64,000 nt of DNA from Vibrio brasiliensis LMG 20546 (lineage in GTDB: Bacteria > Pseudomonadota > Gammaproteobacteria > Enterobacterales > Vibrionaceae). This document shows, piece after piece, positions 55,571 to 64,000 of this stretch (position 1 is its first letter; every line of letters begins with the position of its first letter). The DNA lies in NCBI RefSeq assembly GCF_000189255.1, contig NZ_AEVS01000071.1, positions 124,001 through 188,000 on the forward strand, in the 5' to 3' direction. A model generated the notes under the pieces. The model had not been told where the DNA came from and did no database searches. It saw nothing but the letters and a program-made list of their open reading frames with translations. A program made the translations under genes and the position numbers.

Positions 55571-58207
55571 TCAGAAGGTGACGTGCAGCCGCTCTAAGGT
55601 CTCAAATAGCTGCTGTGATTTGTAAGGTTTGGGTAAGTAGGCATCCATACCGACGTCAAAGCAGCTTTGGATCTCCTCAGGTAAAACGCTGGCTGTTAAC
55701 GCAATGATTGGCGTACTCTCTTTACCTTGTTCCTTTTCCCATTGACGTATTTCTCGCGTTGCGGTTAAGCCGTCCATAATTGGCATCATACAGTCCATAA
55801 GAATCGCACAAAACCGCTGACCAGATTTCACCGTATTCACTGCATCAAGCCCATTACTGGTAATGCTGTAGTCGATACCCATTTTATTGAGAAAAAACGA
55901 AGCTATTTTTTGATTCATCAGATTATCTTCGACGATAAGGACCTTTTTGACTGGTGCATGGAGATTGTCATCCATGCTTTGATCATCACTGTAACTATCA
56001 AGCTTACGGGCTGCTAACGCGGTTTTCAGCGTTGACTCCAGACGCTTACCTAAGATTGGTAACGTCGCATGAGCGGAGAGCAACATATCCAGTTCAGGCT
56101 CTGCATATAGATGATGATGTAAACCAATCAGCTCAGCGTCTGGAAAGCGAGTTCTTAGCTGGGTGAGATCATTACGTGAACTTCGAATCTGGCTAATGCA
56201 GTAAAGGACTAACGAGAATTCGCTGTCAACTGAAAGGGTATCTTCAACTGTTTCACACGTGACCAGTTCAACCCCAAGTCGTACTGTTTCTTTGATGACC
56301 AACTCTCTGTATTTAGACTCATTGACCACCAGCAAGGCGCGTTGTTCGAGCTTAAACTTCTCAGGCTGCTGATCGCTAACCTCTAGCGGTACAGAAACCG
56401 TGAAACGACTACCAACACCCGGTGTCGAACTCACGGATATTGTCCCCTGCATGATTTCTATTAACTGATTACAGATAGCTAAACCTAAACCCGTTCCACC
56501 AAAGCGACGGGTGATGCTGCCATCCTCCTGAGTGAAAGGTTTAAATATTTCCGTTAGTTTCTCAGGCGAGATCCCCACCCCACTATCGGCAACGTGGCAA
56601 ACCAACTGTTGGCCTTCTATCAATAACTCGACACTGACACTTCCCTGCTGGGTAAATTTGACCGCATTGCTCAGCAAGTTCATCAGAACCTGTTTAAAAC
56701 GGAAATCATCAATCTCGATGTTATCTGGCAAGTTGTCAGCAAAATCAACTTTTAGCTCAACATCTTGTTTTAATGCTTTTGAGGTGAGCATATTTACTGT
56801 GTCAAAGACCATCTCTCGCAAGCAGACAGTGTGAACCGAAAGTATCAGATTTCCTGATTCAATCTTAGATAAGTCTAGGATGTCGTTGATCAGTACCAGC
56901 AGCGCATGTGAAGAGGTATCGATATCAGACAGAATCTCTTTCTGGCTGCTAGACAGATGACTGTCAGAGAGGATTTCAGCCATGCCAATAATACCATTTA
57001 AGGGGGTTCTTATTTCGTGGGACATGTTGGCAAGAAAAACACTCTTGGCCTGACTGGCGGCTTCGGCATTCTCTTTCGCGCTGACAAGGTTTCGCTCGTA
57101 CTCTTTTTGTTGATCGATGATCTGATTCAACTGATGAGCAAATTTCGAGAACTCATCTTTACCATCAACAGGGATTTGCTCGGCACCGTCTTTTTCTTTT
57201 AGCCTGCCCATCACGTAGATGATCTTCGCTAACTTACTGTTAATACGCCCAAGCGTACTAGATCCCCATGCAAACATAACCACGAAAATAGTCACGCCCG
57301 AGATGATAATTGCCCATAAGCCATCTTCGGCACGCTCGATACTTCTCGTTAGCTCGGTTTGTAGCTGCTGCGAAAAAGAAATAAGTTGACGCTCAACGGT
57401 TTTATTTCGTTTTTGGATTATCTCTACAAAATCAGAAGGGATGTTCGAAGCTTGTGAGAAAGTCAGCAATCTGTCTTTAACTAATAAACCTTGCTGAAAT
57501 TCGCGACTAGCGAAGATATCTAATAGTACTTCTATCTGCTCGGAGTCAGCGCCAAGGTTAATAAACTTATCTAAGTAAAACTGCTGTCGTTCACTGATGC
57601 GAAAGTACTCTTCAGCATATTCGGTGTACTGCCAGTCAAACCAGTCAATCTCTTGTGTCAACCAGGCTTCTCTCTCCATCCAGTAGTAAAGCCAACTCAG
57701 ATCGGATAACACTAGATCCAGATTGTGGATGGTAATGGACGCTTCATGACTTGTTAACGATTGAATCTCCATAATTAAGTCATGGTAGACAGTATAAATA
57801 AGCCGACCCACTTCTACGGTAGACTCTGGATCTGCACTTTCAACTTCAGGAATGAGTTGCTGCAACTCTTCAATATAACTTAGCGTGTAACTGACCGTGT
57901 GCTGGCCATGGTGGTCATGTTTTTCTGTGTGAGCCGTCTGCGAGATATGAACCAGTAATTCTTGCGCCATACGTATTGATGTCGCCGCGCTTTGTCCATT
58001 CAGGCGTTTACTAAGGGCCGAAGATAGGTGGTGCGAGAACTCAGTGAGTAGAGCAATCGAGCTATTTTTCTCATTCACAAGTTGATAGCTGTGAAGTCGG
58101 CTCTGAAAATCTCTCGCTAGGCTGGCACTGAACGCAATGATCACTAAAGTAGGTATAAGGCATAAGATAAATAGTCTACTTTTTATAGACATATTGGTCA
58201 GTCGCAT
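55571..58207 (-). CDS. Hybrid sensor histidine kinase
   Basis: An 878-residue membrane sensor. Helices at about 12-31 and 298-315 bracket an all-helical periplasmic domain of about 265 residues with an unusual His-rich stretch (HTEKHDHHGQH, residues 93-103). A HAMP-like linker leads to the HisKA domain with phosphorylated His397 (NMSHEIRTPLNG), a full ATPase domain (SNAVKF, DSGVGISPE, RRFGGTGLGL), a degenerate receiver (about 625-745) and a C-terminal receiver with phosphate-accepting Asp in ILMDCMMPIMDG. No HPt domain is present, so phosphate must pass to a separate HPt protein. It diverges from the periplasmic-binding and barrel genes and may sense through them. Confidence 0.9.
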   Translation of the reverse strand: MRLTNMSIKSRLFILCLIPTLVIIAFSASLARDFQSRLHSYQLVNEKNSSIALLTEFSHHLSSALSKRLNGQSAATSIRMAQELLVHISQTAHTEKHDHHGQHTVSYTLSYIEELQQLIPEVESADPESTVEVGRLIYTVYHDLIMEIQSLTSHEASITIHNLDLVLSDLSWLYYWMEREAWLTQEIDWFDWQYTEYAEEYFRISERQQFYLDKFINLGADSEQIEVLLDIFASREFQQGLLVKDRLLTFSQASNIPSDFVEIIQKRNKTVERQLISFSQQLQTELTRSIERAEDGLWAIIISGVTIFVVMFAWGSSTLGRINSKLAKIIYVMGRLKEKDGAEQIPVDGKDEFSKFAHQLNQIIDQQKEYERNLVSAKENAEAASQAKSVFLANMSHEIRTPLNGIIGMAEILSDSHLSSSQKEILSDIDTSSHALLVLINDILDLSKIESGNLILSVHTVCLREMVFDTVNMLTSKALKQDVELKVDFADNLPDNIEIDDFRFKQVLMNLLSNAVKFTQQGSVSVELLIEGQQLVCHVADSGVGISPEKLTEIFKPFTQEDGSITRRFGGTGLGLAICNQLIEIMQGTISVSSTPGVGSRFTVSVPLEVSDQQPEKFKLEQRALLVVNESKYRELVIKETVRLGVELVTCETVEDTLSVDSEFSLVLYCISQIRSSRNDLTQLRTRFPDAELIGLHHHLYAEPELDMLLSAHATLPILGKRLESTLKTALAARKLDSYSDDQSMDDNLHAPVKKVLIVEDNLMNQKIASFFLNKMGIDYSITSNGLDAVNTVKSGQRFCAILMDCMMPIMDGLTATREIRQWEKEQGKESTPIIALTASVLPEEIQSCFDVGMDAYLPKPYKSQQLFETLERLHVTF

Positions 58208-58348
58208 CCGGATTCATTCCTTGAATCAAATTGGTTTAACGAAATATAAGCTTAGATGAACTTTTACACTACCGCATGCTATTTCAAACAAGCAAAACAT
58301 CTTTCATCAACTAAAATGTGATAAGAAACAAGATTCTTATCCAACATT

Positions 58349-58783
58349 GTGAGGATATTTTTGAACAGATTGCTGATGTTCGCGATTCTATTTTCGCTCT
58401 GCTTTCCTGTAATGGGGCAAACTTTTGTCATCATTACCATGAATGCGGAAATAGACGCTTTACACTCAAATCAAGTCAAAATGCTCTATCGTGGACGCAT
58501 ATCTAACATCAATGGGCTACCAATCCGATTGATGGATCTGCCGCGTGAATCTGACTACAGAAAACACTTCTACCAACAACTATTAAATAAGACACCTAAC
58601 CAAATGGCAGCCATTTGGGCCAGGCAGTCCTTTTCCGGTAATGCAGTAGCACCGATCGAGATAAAGGATGAGTCACAAACCGTCATCGTTAATTGGCTTA
58701 GGAACAACGCGAATGGCATTGCGTATGTTCCAGAACATCTACTTCCAGAGGACGCTTATGTCATCTATAAACTTACTGAGTAA
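58349..58783 (+). CDS. Short phosphate-binding-protein-like periplasmic protein
   Basis: A 144-residue protein starting at GTG 58349, with signal peptide ending near FPVMG. The rest (FVIITMNAEIDALHSNQVKMLYRGRI, RESDYRKHFYQQLLNKTPNQMAAIWARQSFSGNAVAP, NANGIAYVPEH) resembles one lobe of PstS-type binding proteins. About half of a normal binding protein is present, so it may be a signalling or ligand-presenting form. It overlaps the barrel gene by 26 bases and diverges from the kinase. Confidence 0.72.
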   Translation: MRIFLNRLLMFAILFSLCFPVMGQTFVIITMNAEIDALHSNQVKMLYRGRISNINGLPIRLMDLPRESDYRKHFYQQLLNKTPNQMAAIWARQSFSGNAVAPIEIKDESQTVIVNWLRNNANGIAYVPEHLLPEDAYVIYKLTE

Positions 58784-59831
58784 AACGCTTAAAGAGACCG
58801 GATTGGTCGTACTGGCAATACTCCCGTTTAGTAGCTATGCCCAGTATTCCGTCTCAGATAATATCCAGGTAAGTGGCTTCGGCACAGTGTCAGCAGCCAA
58901 GAGCGACAATGACACACCAGTGATTGCTAATCGGGATGTAACCGACGAGTGGTGTTTTGACTGCGATACAACCTTAGGCTTACAGCTTAACTGGCTAATG
59001 GACACCAATTTAAGATCAACGCTTCAAGTGGTTAAAAGGCCGCAAGACCACTTCTCATCACCCGAGCTGGAAAGGGCCTCTCTTGAGTACTCATTCGGCG
59101 ACACCCGAGTGACAGCGGGTAGGCTGCGGGTACCGCTCTTCATTATGTCCGAATACTATTATGTTTCGAGCGCTTATCCCTGGTTAAGATTACCACTTGA
59201 AATCTACACCAATAATTTAGGTATCACCTACTATGACGGGGTGACCGCCGACATGTCTTTCCTGCTAGGTGATGACCTACAGTTAAGTGTTAGTCCCTTC
59301 TACTCCATACCGCGAGAAGTCGATTATCTCTATTACGGTGAGACCCTTAGCCTAGATATATCTCGTGCGATTGGAGTGTCGTCTGAACTCTATTATGGGG
59401 ATAACCTGGTTCGCTTTGCGTACGTGAATGTTGACGCTGCGCTGCAAGGTGAACTGCCAGGACTTCCAGTCTATAAAATGAACATTTTTTCTCTTGGTCT
59501 GAGCCACTATTTTGGTCCGCTTCATTTTCAGGCTGAAACCATGCTTACTAACGATATCAGTGCTAACTGGTACGCTGGTTTTGATTATAATTTTGGCCAG
59601 ATCACTCCCTATATTCAGTATGGGCAGACTCGTGTATCAACAAGCAGTGAGAGCTATTTAATCGGTTTTCGTTATGACTGGACCCCACAATTAAACACTT
59701 CTGTAGAGTGGCAACGGTTTGCGGGTGAGGAAAACGTGATCAGTGGACAGTTTACTCAACCTCAAGATCCCACTAAACCACTCACATCTAAAGTCGACGT
59801 TATCTCCATCGGATTATCGTTCACGTTTTAG
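58758..59831 (+). CDS. Outer-membrane beta-barrel (porin-like) protein
   Basis: A 357-residue protein with a signal peptide ending LPFSSYA. The mature part is built of alternating amphipathic strands (YSVSDNIQVSGFGTVSAAK, RVTAGRLRVPLFIMSEYYYV, SLGLSHYFGPLHFQAETMLT) and ends with Phe (ISIGLSFTF), the barrel-insertion signal. A two-cysteine loop (WCFDCD) is present near the start. ATG 58758 was chosen because it opens the signal peptide. Probably a porin or phosphorus/organic-acid channel paired with the preceding binding-like protein. Confidence 0.8.
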   Translation: MSSINLLSKTLKETGLVVLAILPFSSYAQYSVSDNIQVSGFGTVSAAKSDNDTPVIANRDVTDEWCFDCDTTLGLQLNWLMDTNLRSTLQVVKRPQDHFSSPELERASLEYSFGDTRVTAGRLRVPLFIMSEYYYVSSAYPWLRLPLEIYTNNLGITYYDGVTADMSFLLGDDLQLSVSPFYSIPREVDYLYYGETLSLDISRAIGVSSELYYGDNLVRFAYVNVDAALQGELPGLPVYKMNIFSLGLSHYFGPLHFQAETMLTNDISANWYAGFDYNFGQITPYIQYGQTRVSTSSESYLIGFRYDWTPQLNTSVEWQRFAGEENVISGQFTQPQDPTKPLTSKVDVISIGLSFTF

Positions 59832-60168
59832 GTTTATTAAGCGATCAAGATCATAATTAAATTAATACCTAAACTATCGTGTTACATCAATTATGTGCGA
59901 CAAGTATTTTTAGTCACAAAATAAGCCGCCCCCTTCAGAAATGTCAATAGGCGATACCTCGTACTAAATTTAGTATTTTTCGCCAAATTATCCGCTTTTC
60001 TCAGCCTTAAGGGCTTATATTAATTTTACTAGCAGAATAAGATATTAGGCCTTACAATCCTGCCGCATAAAAATTACAAAACTACTACATAGTAAATTTA
60101 TCTCTACCTGCTTCCCTACAACAGCAAAGTAGAGTCAGTCCCCAAAACGTGAAAGGTCCAAACGAAAC
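59832..60168. other. Region upstream of the GAPDH gene with a perfect palindrome
   Basis: About 340 bases. TACTAAATTTAGTA (59962-59975) is a perfect palindrome flanked by GGCGA and TCGCC, so it may be an operator or hairpin. No coding frame seen; the GAPDH promoter must lie here. Confidence 0.4.
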
Positions 60169-61605
60169 ATGAGTCCAGAGAAACATCTTTTAGACTGGCA
60201 AACTAGCCAAACGATTGCGGAATCTATTTCTCCCCTACTTGGTCAGCTTTACCGTCAAAAAGGCGTAGAAGTTTTGCTTTTCGGTAAAACACTAGTAAAC
60301 GCGGCAACCATTGATATCATCAAAACGCACCGCCTAGCTCGCCGTTACACAGGTACTCCTCTCACCCCAGAACAAACTCTTCCTCTTATCAAAGCTCTGT
60401 CAGAAATGGAACTGTCACCATGCCGTGTTGACGTTGGCCAGCTGGCGCATGAGTTCTGGCAAGGTCGAGACGACGCTCATGGCGTAAAAGATTTCCTTCA
60501 CACTTCTCTGATGGGTGCAATGGATGGCAAGACAGTAACTGAACCACGTGACGTTGTTCTTTACGGTTTCGGTCGTATCGGCCGTCTGCTTACTCGTCTT
60601 CTTGTCGAGAAAAACGGCCCGGGTTACCCACTACGTCTTAAAGCTGTTGTCGTTCGTGGCGGCAAGAAAGGTGATTTGGAAAAGCGCGCAAGCCTACTAC
60701 GTCGTGACTCAGTTCATGGCCAGTTCAACGGTAGCATCATCGTTGATGAAAAGCGTAAAGCAATCATCGCGAATGGTAACTACATTCAGTTTATCTACGC
60801 AAACAAGCCTCAAGAAGTAGACTACACTGCATACGGCATCAACAACGCGCTTGTTGTTGATAACACAGGTGTATGGCGTGATGCTGAAGGCCTGGGTCAG
60901 CACCTTGAATGTAAAGGTGCTGAGAAAGTACTTCTTACTGCTCCTGGTAAAGGCGACATCAAGAACGTTGTGTTCGGTGTTAACGACAGCGTTATTCAGC
61001 CAGAAGACACTATCATCTCAGCTGCAAGCTGTACTACCAACGCTATAACACCAGTGCTTAAAGCTATCAATGATAAGTACAGTGTCACTTCAGGTCATAT
61101 CGAAACTGTTCACTCGTTTACTAACGACCAGAACCTAATCGATAACTTCCACTCAGGTGAACGTCGTGGTCGCAGTGCTTCTCTGAACATGGTTCTGACT
61201 GAAACAGGTGCAGCAAAAGCAGTGGCAAAAGCACTACCTGAACTAGCAGGTAAGCTAACTGGTAACGCGATCCGCGTACCAACACCTAATGTTTCTATGG
61301 CAGTAGCGAACCTTAACCTTGAGAAAGGTACTAATAAGGAAGAGCTTAATGACTACCTACGTGAAATGGCTCTGACATCAGAGCTTTCGGCTCAGATCGA
61401 TTACACTGAGTCAACGGAAATCGTATCTACTGACCTTGTTGGTTCTCGTTTCGCTGGTGTAGTTGATGGTGCGGCGACTATCGCTCAAGACAACCGCTGT
61501 GTTCTATACATTTGGTACGACAATGAGTTCGGTTATAGCTGTCAGGTTGTTCACTGTATGGAACAGATGATGGGTGTACGCTACAAAACTTACCCTACAA
61601 AATAA
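60169..61605 (+). CDS. Glyceraldehyde-3-phosphate dehydrogenase with N-terminal extension
   Basis: A 478-residue GAPDH, against about 330 in the standard enzyme. Residues 1-125 form an extra helical domain (LLDWQTSQTIAESISPLLGQLYRQKGVEVLLFG). The NAD fold then starts VVLYGFGRIGRLLTRLLV. The catalytic cysteine is in SAASCTTNAITPVLK, with VHSFTNDQNLIDNFHSGERRGRSASLNMVLTETGAAKAVAKALPEL and WYDNEFGYSCQVV near the end. Codon use is strongly biased towards preferred codons, implying high expression. This long form is known from vibrios and some other gammaproteobacteria; it could favour another direction or cofactor. Confidence 0.9.
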   Translation: MSPEKHLLDWQTSQTIAESISPLLGQLYRQKGVEVLLFGKTLVNAATIDIIKTHRLARRYTGTPLTPEQTLPLIKALSEMELSPCRVDVGQLAHEFWQGRDDAHGVKDFLHTSLMGAMDGKTVTEPRDVVLYGFGRIGRLLTRLLVEKNGPGYPLRLKAVVVRGGKKGDLEKRASLLRRDSVHGQFNGSIIVDEKRKAIIANGNYIQFIYANKPQEVDYTAYGINNALVVDNTGVWRDAEGLGQHLECKGAEKVLLTAPGKGDIKNVVFGVNDSVIQPEDTIISAASCTTNAITPVLKAINDKYSVTSGHIETVHSFTNDQNLIDNFHSGERRGRSASLNMVLTETGAAKAVAKALPELAGKLTGNAIRVPTPNVSMAVANLNLEKGTNKEELNDYLREMALTSELSAQIDYTESTEIVSTDLVGSRFAGVVDGAATIAQDNRCVLYIWYDNEFGYSCQVVHCMEQMMGVRYKTYPTK

Positions 61606-61735
61606 TTTCGCGGGATAACTCAGTCTGGCTCTTTTCTCCTTCTCGTTGATAGAGTCGGACTGAACTAAATATCGCTCCTAGCTTCTCAGGAGCAAAACTC
61701 CACAACACTTATACCTATAATAATCCCCCGTAGTT

Positions 61736-61766
61736 GCCACTTTCATTTTATGAAGGTGGCTTTTTT
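61736..61766 (+). terminator. Terminator of the GAPDH gene
   Basis: GCCACTTTCA pairs (one G-T) with TGAAGGTGGC around TTTTA, followed by six Ts. Confidence 0.85.
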
Positions 61767-61791
61767 GATCATCAGGGGTAAGACCTATCAA

Positions 61792-62961
61792 TCAGGACTT
61801 TGACTGCATCACTTTGTCGAGAAGGTTCATTGATTGTTCAAAATAAGGGTTGTATGTCAGCCGCGCGTGGACTTTACCCGGTTCAACATAACCCCACGCA
61901 GAATACCAGATATCACTTTGCGTCGGGCAAAGCTTCTCTGCCTCTTCACCTTGTCCATTACTACAAATTCGCTGGCTACCAGAAATTCCATAGTTTGGAT
62001 TGTCAGGAGAAAACAGCAGCCCCATATGTGAACCATTAGAGATATGTTGTGTAGGTAATTTCATTGAAAATCGTGTAGAGCGAGGTTCTGAGAGATCCTG
62101 TTCACCTTGCCACACTAGTTGATTCGCCGGGTTAGTCATCTTGCTGGCAAAGGTATCAATCGCAAACTGAGTGCTGATCACTCGATCCCCTTCACTGAGT
62201 AGCATGAATACTGGCTTGTCGTAACTGTGCGCCTCAAGTTGGCGACGGACGTCGGCTGATGTTTGGTAATACACTGCTGCAGCGTTCATTGGCAGCGAGT
62301 TGTAACGCAATGGATTGTCTTCTGGATCCTGATCTGCCCATGTCACAAAGTAGCTTGCCATTTCAGCGAACTGGACACTACTTGAATGAGGTTGCAGAGC
62401 CGGAGAAAACAGTAGTAATCCTTCAATTTGATCATCTTTAAGGGCGGCAGTAGTGACTAAGTTGGCACCTGTTGAGTAACCACCCAGCCATACGCCATCA
62501 GTGTCTTTCTTAAGCAGTTCAATATGATGATCGACAACCCCCTGCCAGTCTTCGACTGTTGGCAGCTGTAAATCTCCAACCTTACTCGCGTGACCTGGCA
62601 ACAATATGGTTCTCACCAAATAGCCCTGACTCGCTAGATGTGTTGCGACGTCGACGAAAGAGTAGGGAGAATCCCCCAGCCCGTGAACCAGTAATATACC
62701 CTGACCATTAGGATTAGCAGGCTGGTACTCTTTGGGAAGAACCTGAGCCAGTTCCGCTTGCTTATCATCAGTAATAAACACGCGGTTTTCAGCTAACCAT
62801 TGCTTAGTCTCTTCAACATACTGGTTAAAGCTCTGTTGCTGATAACTAGGTAGTGACTGCGCTTTTTGGTAAGCAGCAATCGGTTCAGACGAGCTGCAGC
62901 CAAACGTTACTATCGTAATACCAACAATCGTGCAGGCTAAGGCGGAGAGTTTTCCTTTCAT
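61792..62961 (-). CDS. Alpha/beta hydrolase lipoprotein
   Basis: A 389-residue hydrolase. Lipobox IVTFGC followed by SSSEP. The fold elements are ILLVHGLGDSPYSFVDVATHLASQGYLVRTILLPGHASKVGD (oxyanion region) and the nucleophile elbow LGGYSTGAN, with the catalytic histidine probably in ISNGSHMGLL. This is the carboxylesterase/lysophospholipase type; outer-membrane location is likely. ATG 62961 was chosen over 62970. Confidence 0.85.
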   Translation of the reverse strand: MKGKLSALACTIVGITIVTFGCSSSEPIAAYQKAQSLPSYQQQSFNQYVEETKQWLAENRVFITDDKQAELAQVLPKEYQPANPNGQGILLVHGLGDSPYSFVDVATHLASQGYLVRTILLPGHASKVGDLQLPTVEDWQGVVDHHIELLKKDTDGVWLGGYSTGANLVTTAALKDDQIEGLLLFSPALQPHSSSVQFAEMASYFVTWADQDPEDNPLRYNSLPMNAAAVYYQTSADVRRQLEAHSYDKPVFMLLSEGDRVISTQFAIDTFASKMTNPANQLVWQGEQDLSEPRSTRFSMKLPTQHISNGSHMGLLFSPDNPNYGISGSQRICSNGQGEEAEKLCPTQSDIWYSAWGYVEPGKVHARLTYNPYFEQSMNLLDKVMQSKS

Positions 62962-62980
62962 AACAGCCAATCTTTATCCG

Positions 62981-63187
62981 TTATTTAGTCACTTCTTCAT
63001 ATTCACCCTCAATCGCGCTCTTTTGGCTCGCTTGGTTGAATACAGGGTTGTTCATTTTGATCGCTTTCTCGATTTTCTTACCGGTAATCAGTGCCGCGAT
63101 GGTCAATGGGATCGCCAGAATTAATCCAACTATGAGGGTAAAGAAGCCGATGAAAAGCGTAAATACGCCGGTAATCATTCTATTCAT
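62981..63187 (-). CDS. Small membrane protein of unknown function
   Basis: A 68-residue protein with one long hydrophobic segment (VFTLFIGFFTLIVGLILAIPLTIAALITG) and a soluble tail ending EGEYEEVTK. No family recognised. It lies 19 bases before the hydrolase gene on the same strand, so the two may be cotranscribed. Confidence 0.7.
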   Translation of the reverse strand: MNRMITGVFTLFIGFFTLIVGLILAIPLTIAALITGKKIEKAIKMNNPVFNQASQKSAIEGEYEEVTK

Positions 63188-63258
63188 AATCAATCCTCTC
63201 TTAATTTAGATACAGCTTAACCAAACAAAAATGAATCAAACATGAACGGATGTTTAAG

Positions 63259-63284
63259 AAAAAAACGCCCAACAATGTTGGGCG
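63259..63284 (-). terminator. Terminator of the amidohydrolase gene
   Basis: On the minus strand CGCCCAACA and TGTTGGGCG are followed by a T run directly after the stop codon. Confidence 0.88.
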
Positions 63285-63290
63285 TAGTTA

Positions 63291-64000
63291 TTACTTGTCG
63301 ACAGGGAATAGTTTGCTCTCAAACACCGTTGCGTATACCGGGATATCCTTAAGTGTATTGACGTCTACCTTGTATGGGTCTTGGTCTAATACCGTAAAGT
63401 TAGCAACTTTACCCACTTCAATGCTGCCGAGACTATCCTCCATTCCCCACGAATATGCGGCTTCGATAGTGATGCCTCGCAACGCGCCATCGAGTGACAA
63501 CGCAAGGTCTGGACGTAGCACCTGCCCCTGATTAGTTTGGCGAGTCACCGCACTCCAGGCTAATAGCAGCGGATCAGACGGTGCCATTGGCATATCTGAA
63601 TGGAGTGAAACCGGAATGCCTTCTTTCTCTATGGTTGCCAAACGAACCATAGCGTGGGCACGCTCCTCACCCAAGCCGACTTCACCAAAACGTTGGCCAA
63701 ATCCGGTGACGTAATAAGGGTTAACGCTGATTATCGCACCGAGTTTTTTAAGCTCCTTCACTTGTTGATCCGTTGAGTTAGCAAAGTGAACAATCGTAAA
63801 GCGGTGGTCTTCACGCGGATACTCTGCCTGACGTCGTTTCATTATTTCAATCAGCTTCTCAACACCTTCATCGCCATTCACATGGACCAGGATCTGATAG
63901 TCTTTGTCCCAAAATGCTTTAGTAATCGCTTCTACGTCTTCGGGCGTCTGAATCCACTCGCCGTGGTGACCATCTAAGTAGCCGTCTTTCATCTTCATTA
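63291..64000 (-). CDS. YtcJ-like metal-dependent amidohydrolase (3' part, cut by window edge)
   Basis: The C-terminal 236 codons of an amidohydrolase-superfamily enzyme of the YtcJ/LAF3-like group. Seen are KMKDGYLDGHHGEWI, a metal His in VHVNGD, FTIVHFANS, SLHSDMPMAPSDPLLLAW (metal Asp) and the closing SLGSIEVGKVANFTVLDQDPYKVD, typical of this family. The start and the first metal motif lie beyond the right edge. Substrate unknown. It is preceded on the map by the small membrane protein and has its own terminator. Confidence 0.85.
   Translation of the reverse strand, partial: MKMKDGYLDGHHGEWIQTPEDVEAITKAFWDKDYQILVHVNGDEGVEKLIEIMKRRQAEYPREDHRFTIVHFANSTDQQVKELKKLGAIISVNPYYVTGFGQRFGEVGLGEERAHAMVRLATIEKEGIPVSLHSDMPMAPSDPLLLAWSAVTRQTNQGQVLRPDLALSLDGALRGITIEAAYSWGMEDSLGSIEVGKVANFTVLDQDPYKVDVNTLKDIPVYATVFESKLFPVDK

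Overview
The window reads as a chromosome segment of a marine gammaproteobacterium of the genus Vibrio or a close relative. The evidence is a Qrr quorum-sensing small RNA with its sigma-54 promoter and LuxO-type site, a CsrB-family RNA, and YddG, YjeH, MgtE, CodBA and Bat proteins of gammaproteobacterial type. No tRNA, rRNA, CRISPR array, insertion sequence or prophage was seen. The two edges cut a TadA/CpaF ATPase gene (left) and an amidohydrolase gene (right).

Layout. 1-9940 (minus) is a Tad/Flp pilus locus: a 1614-residue repeat lipoprotein with C-terminal Lcl/DUF1566-like domains, then the Flp pilin, CpaB, CpaC secretin, CpaD-like lipoprotein, CpaE/TadZ and the start of TadA. A second lipoprotein gene (10102-12162) diverges from it across a strong Fur-box-like palindrome. 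An M28 aminopeptidase follows. 14479-20167 is a tight seven-gene operon: DedA, ATP-grasp, DinB-like, NRDE, YHS, DoxX and an OlsF-type ornithine-lipid acyltransferase. Next come GntR and AraC regulators, an EamA exporter, a PAS-GGDEF diguanylate cyclase, a MOSC/ferredoxin-reductase fusion, a Pmp3-like peptide, PyrC, an iron alcohol dehydrogenase, two very small genes and a chemoreceptor. 31542-38365 is a MoxR/DUF58/DUF4381/BatA/BatB/BatD aerotolerance-type operon; BatB carries a 32-glutamine tract encoded by a pure hexanucleotide repeat.

38527-44968 contains an L,D-transpeptidase followed by three amino-acid exporters (YddG, LysE-type, YjeH), interleaved with OsmC, a Gfo/Idh/MocA oxidoreductase, LysR and Lrp. 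44961-48526 has an EgtC/YafJ-like amidotransferase, an AraC regulator and a DUF3302-HlyD pair. MgtE (48726-50072) is followed by the qrr gene, then codBA, TerC, and on the minus strand the csrB-like RNA with candidate CRP sites upstream. After a dCMP deaminase come a hybrid histidine kinase divergent from a phosphate-binding-like periplasmic protein plus an outer-membrane barrel protein, an N-terminally extended GAPDH, a lipoprotein alpha/beta hydrolase, a small membrane protein and the cut amidohydrolase.

How it fits together. Two global post-transcriptional regulators, Qrr (quorum sensing through LuxO and Hfq) and CsrB (VarS/VarA-CsrA), lie about 4 kb apart. They control surface attachment and metabolism in vibrios, and the window also holds an adhesive pilus, a large surface lipoprotein, a diguanylate cyclase and a chemoreceptor. 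PurR-like sites before pyrC and codBA suggest shared purine/pyrimidine control.
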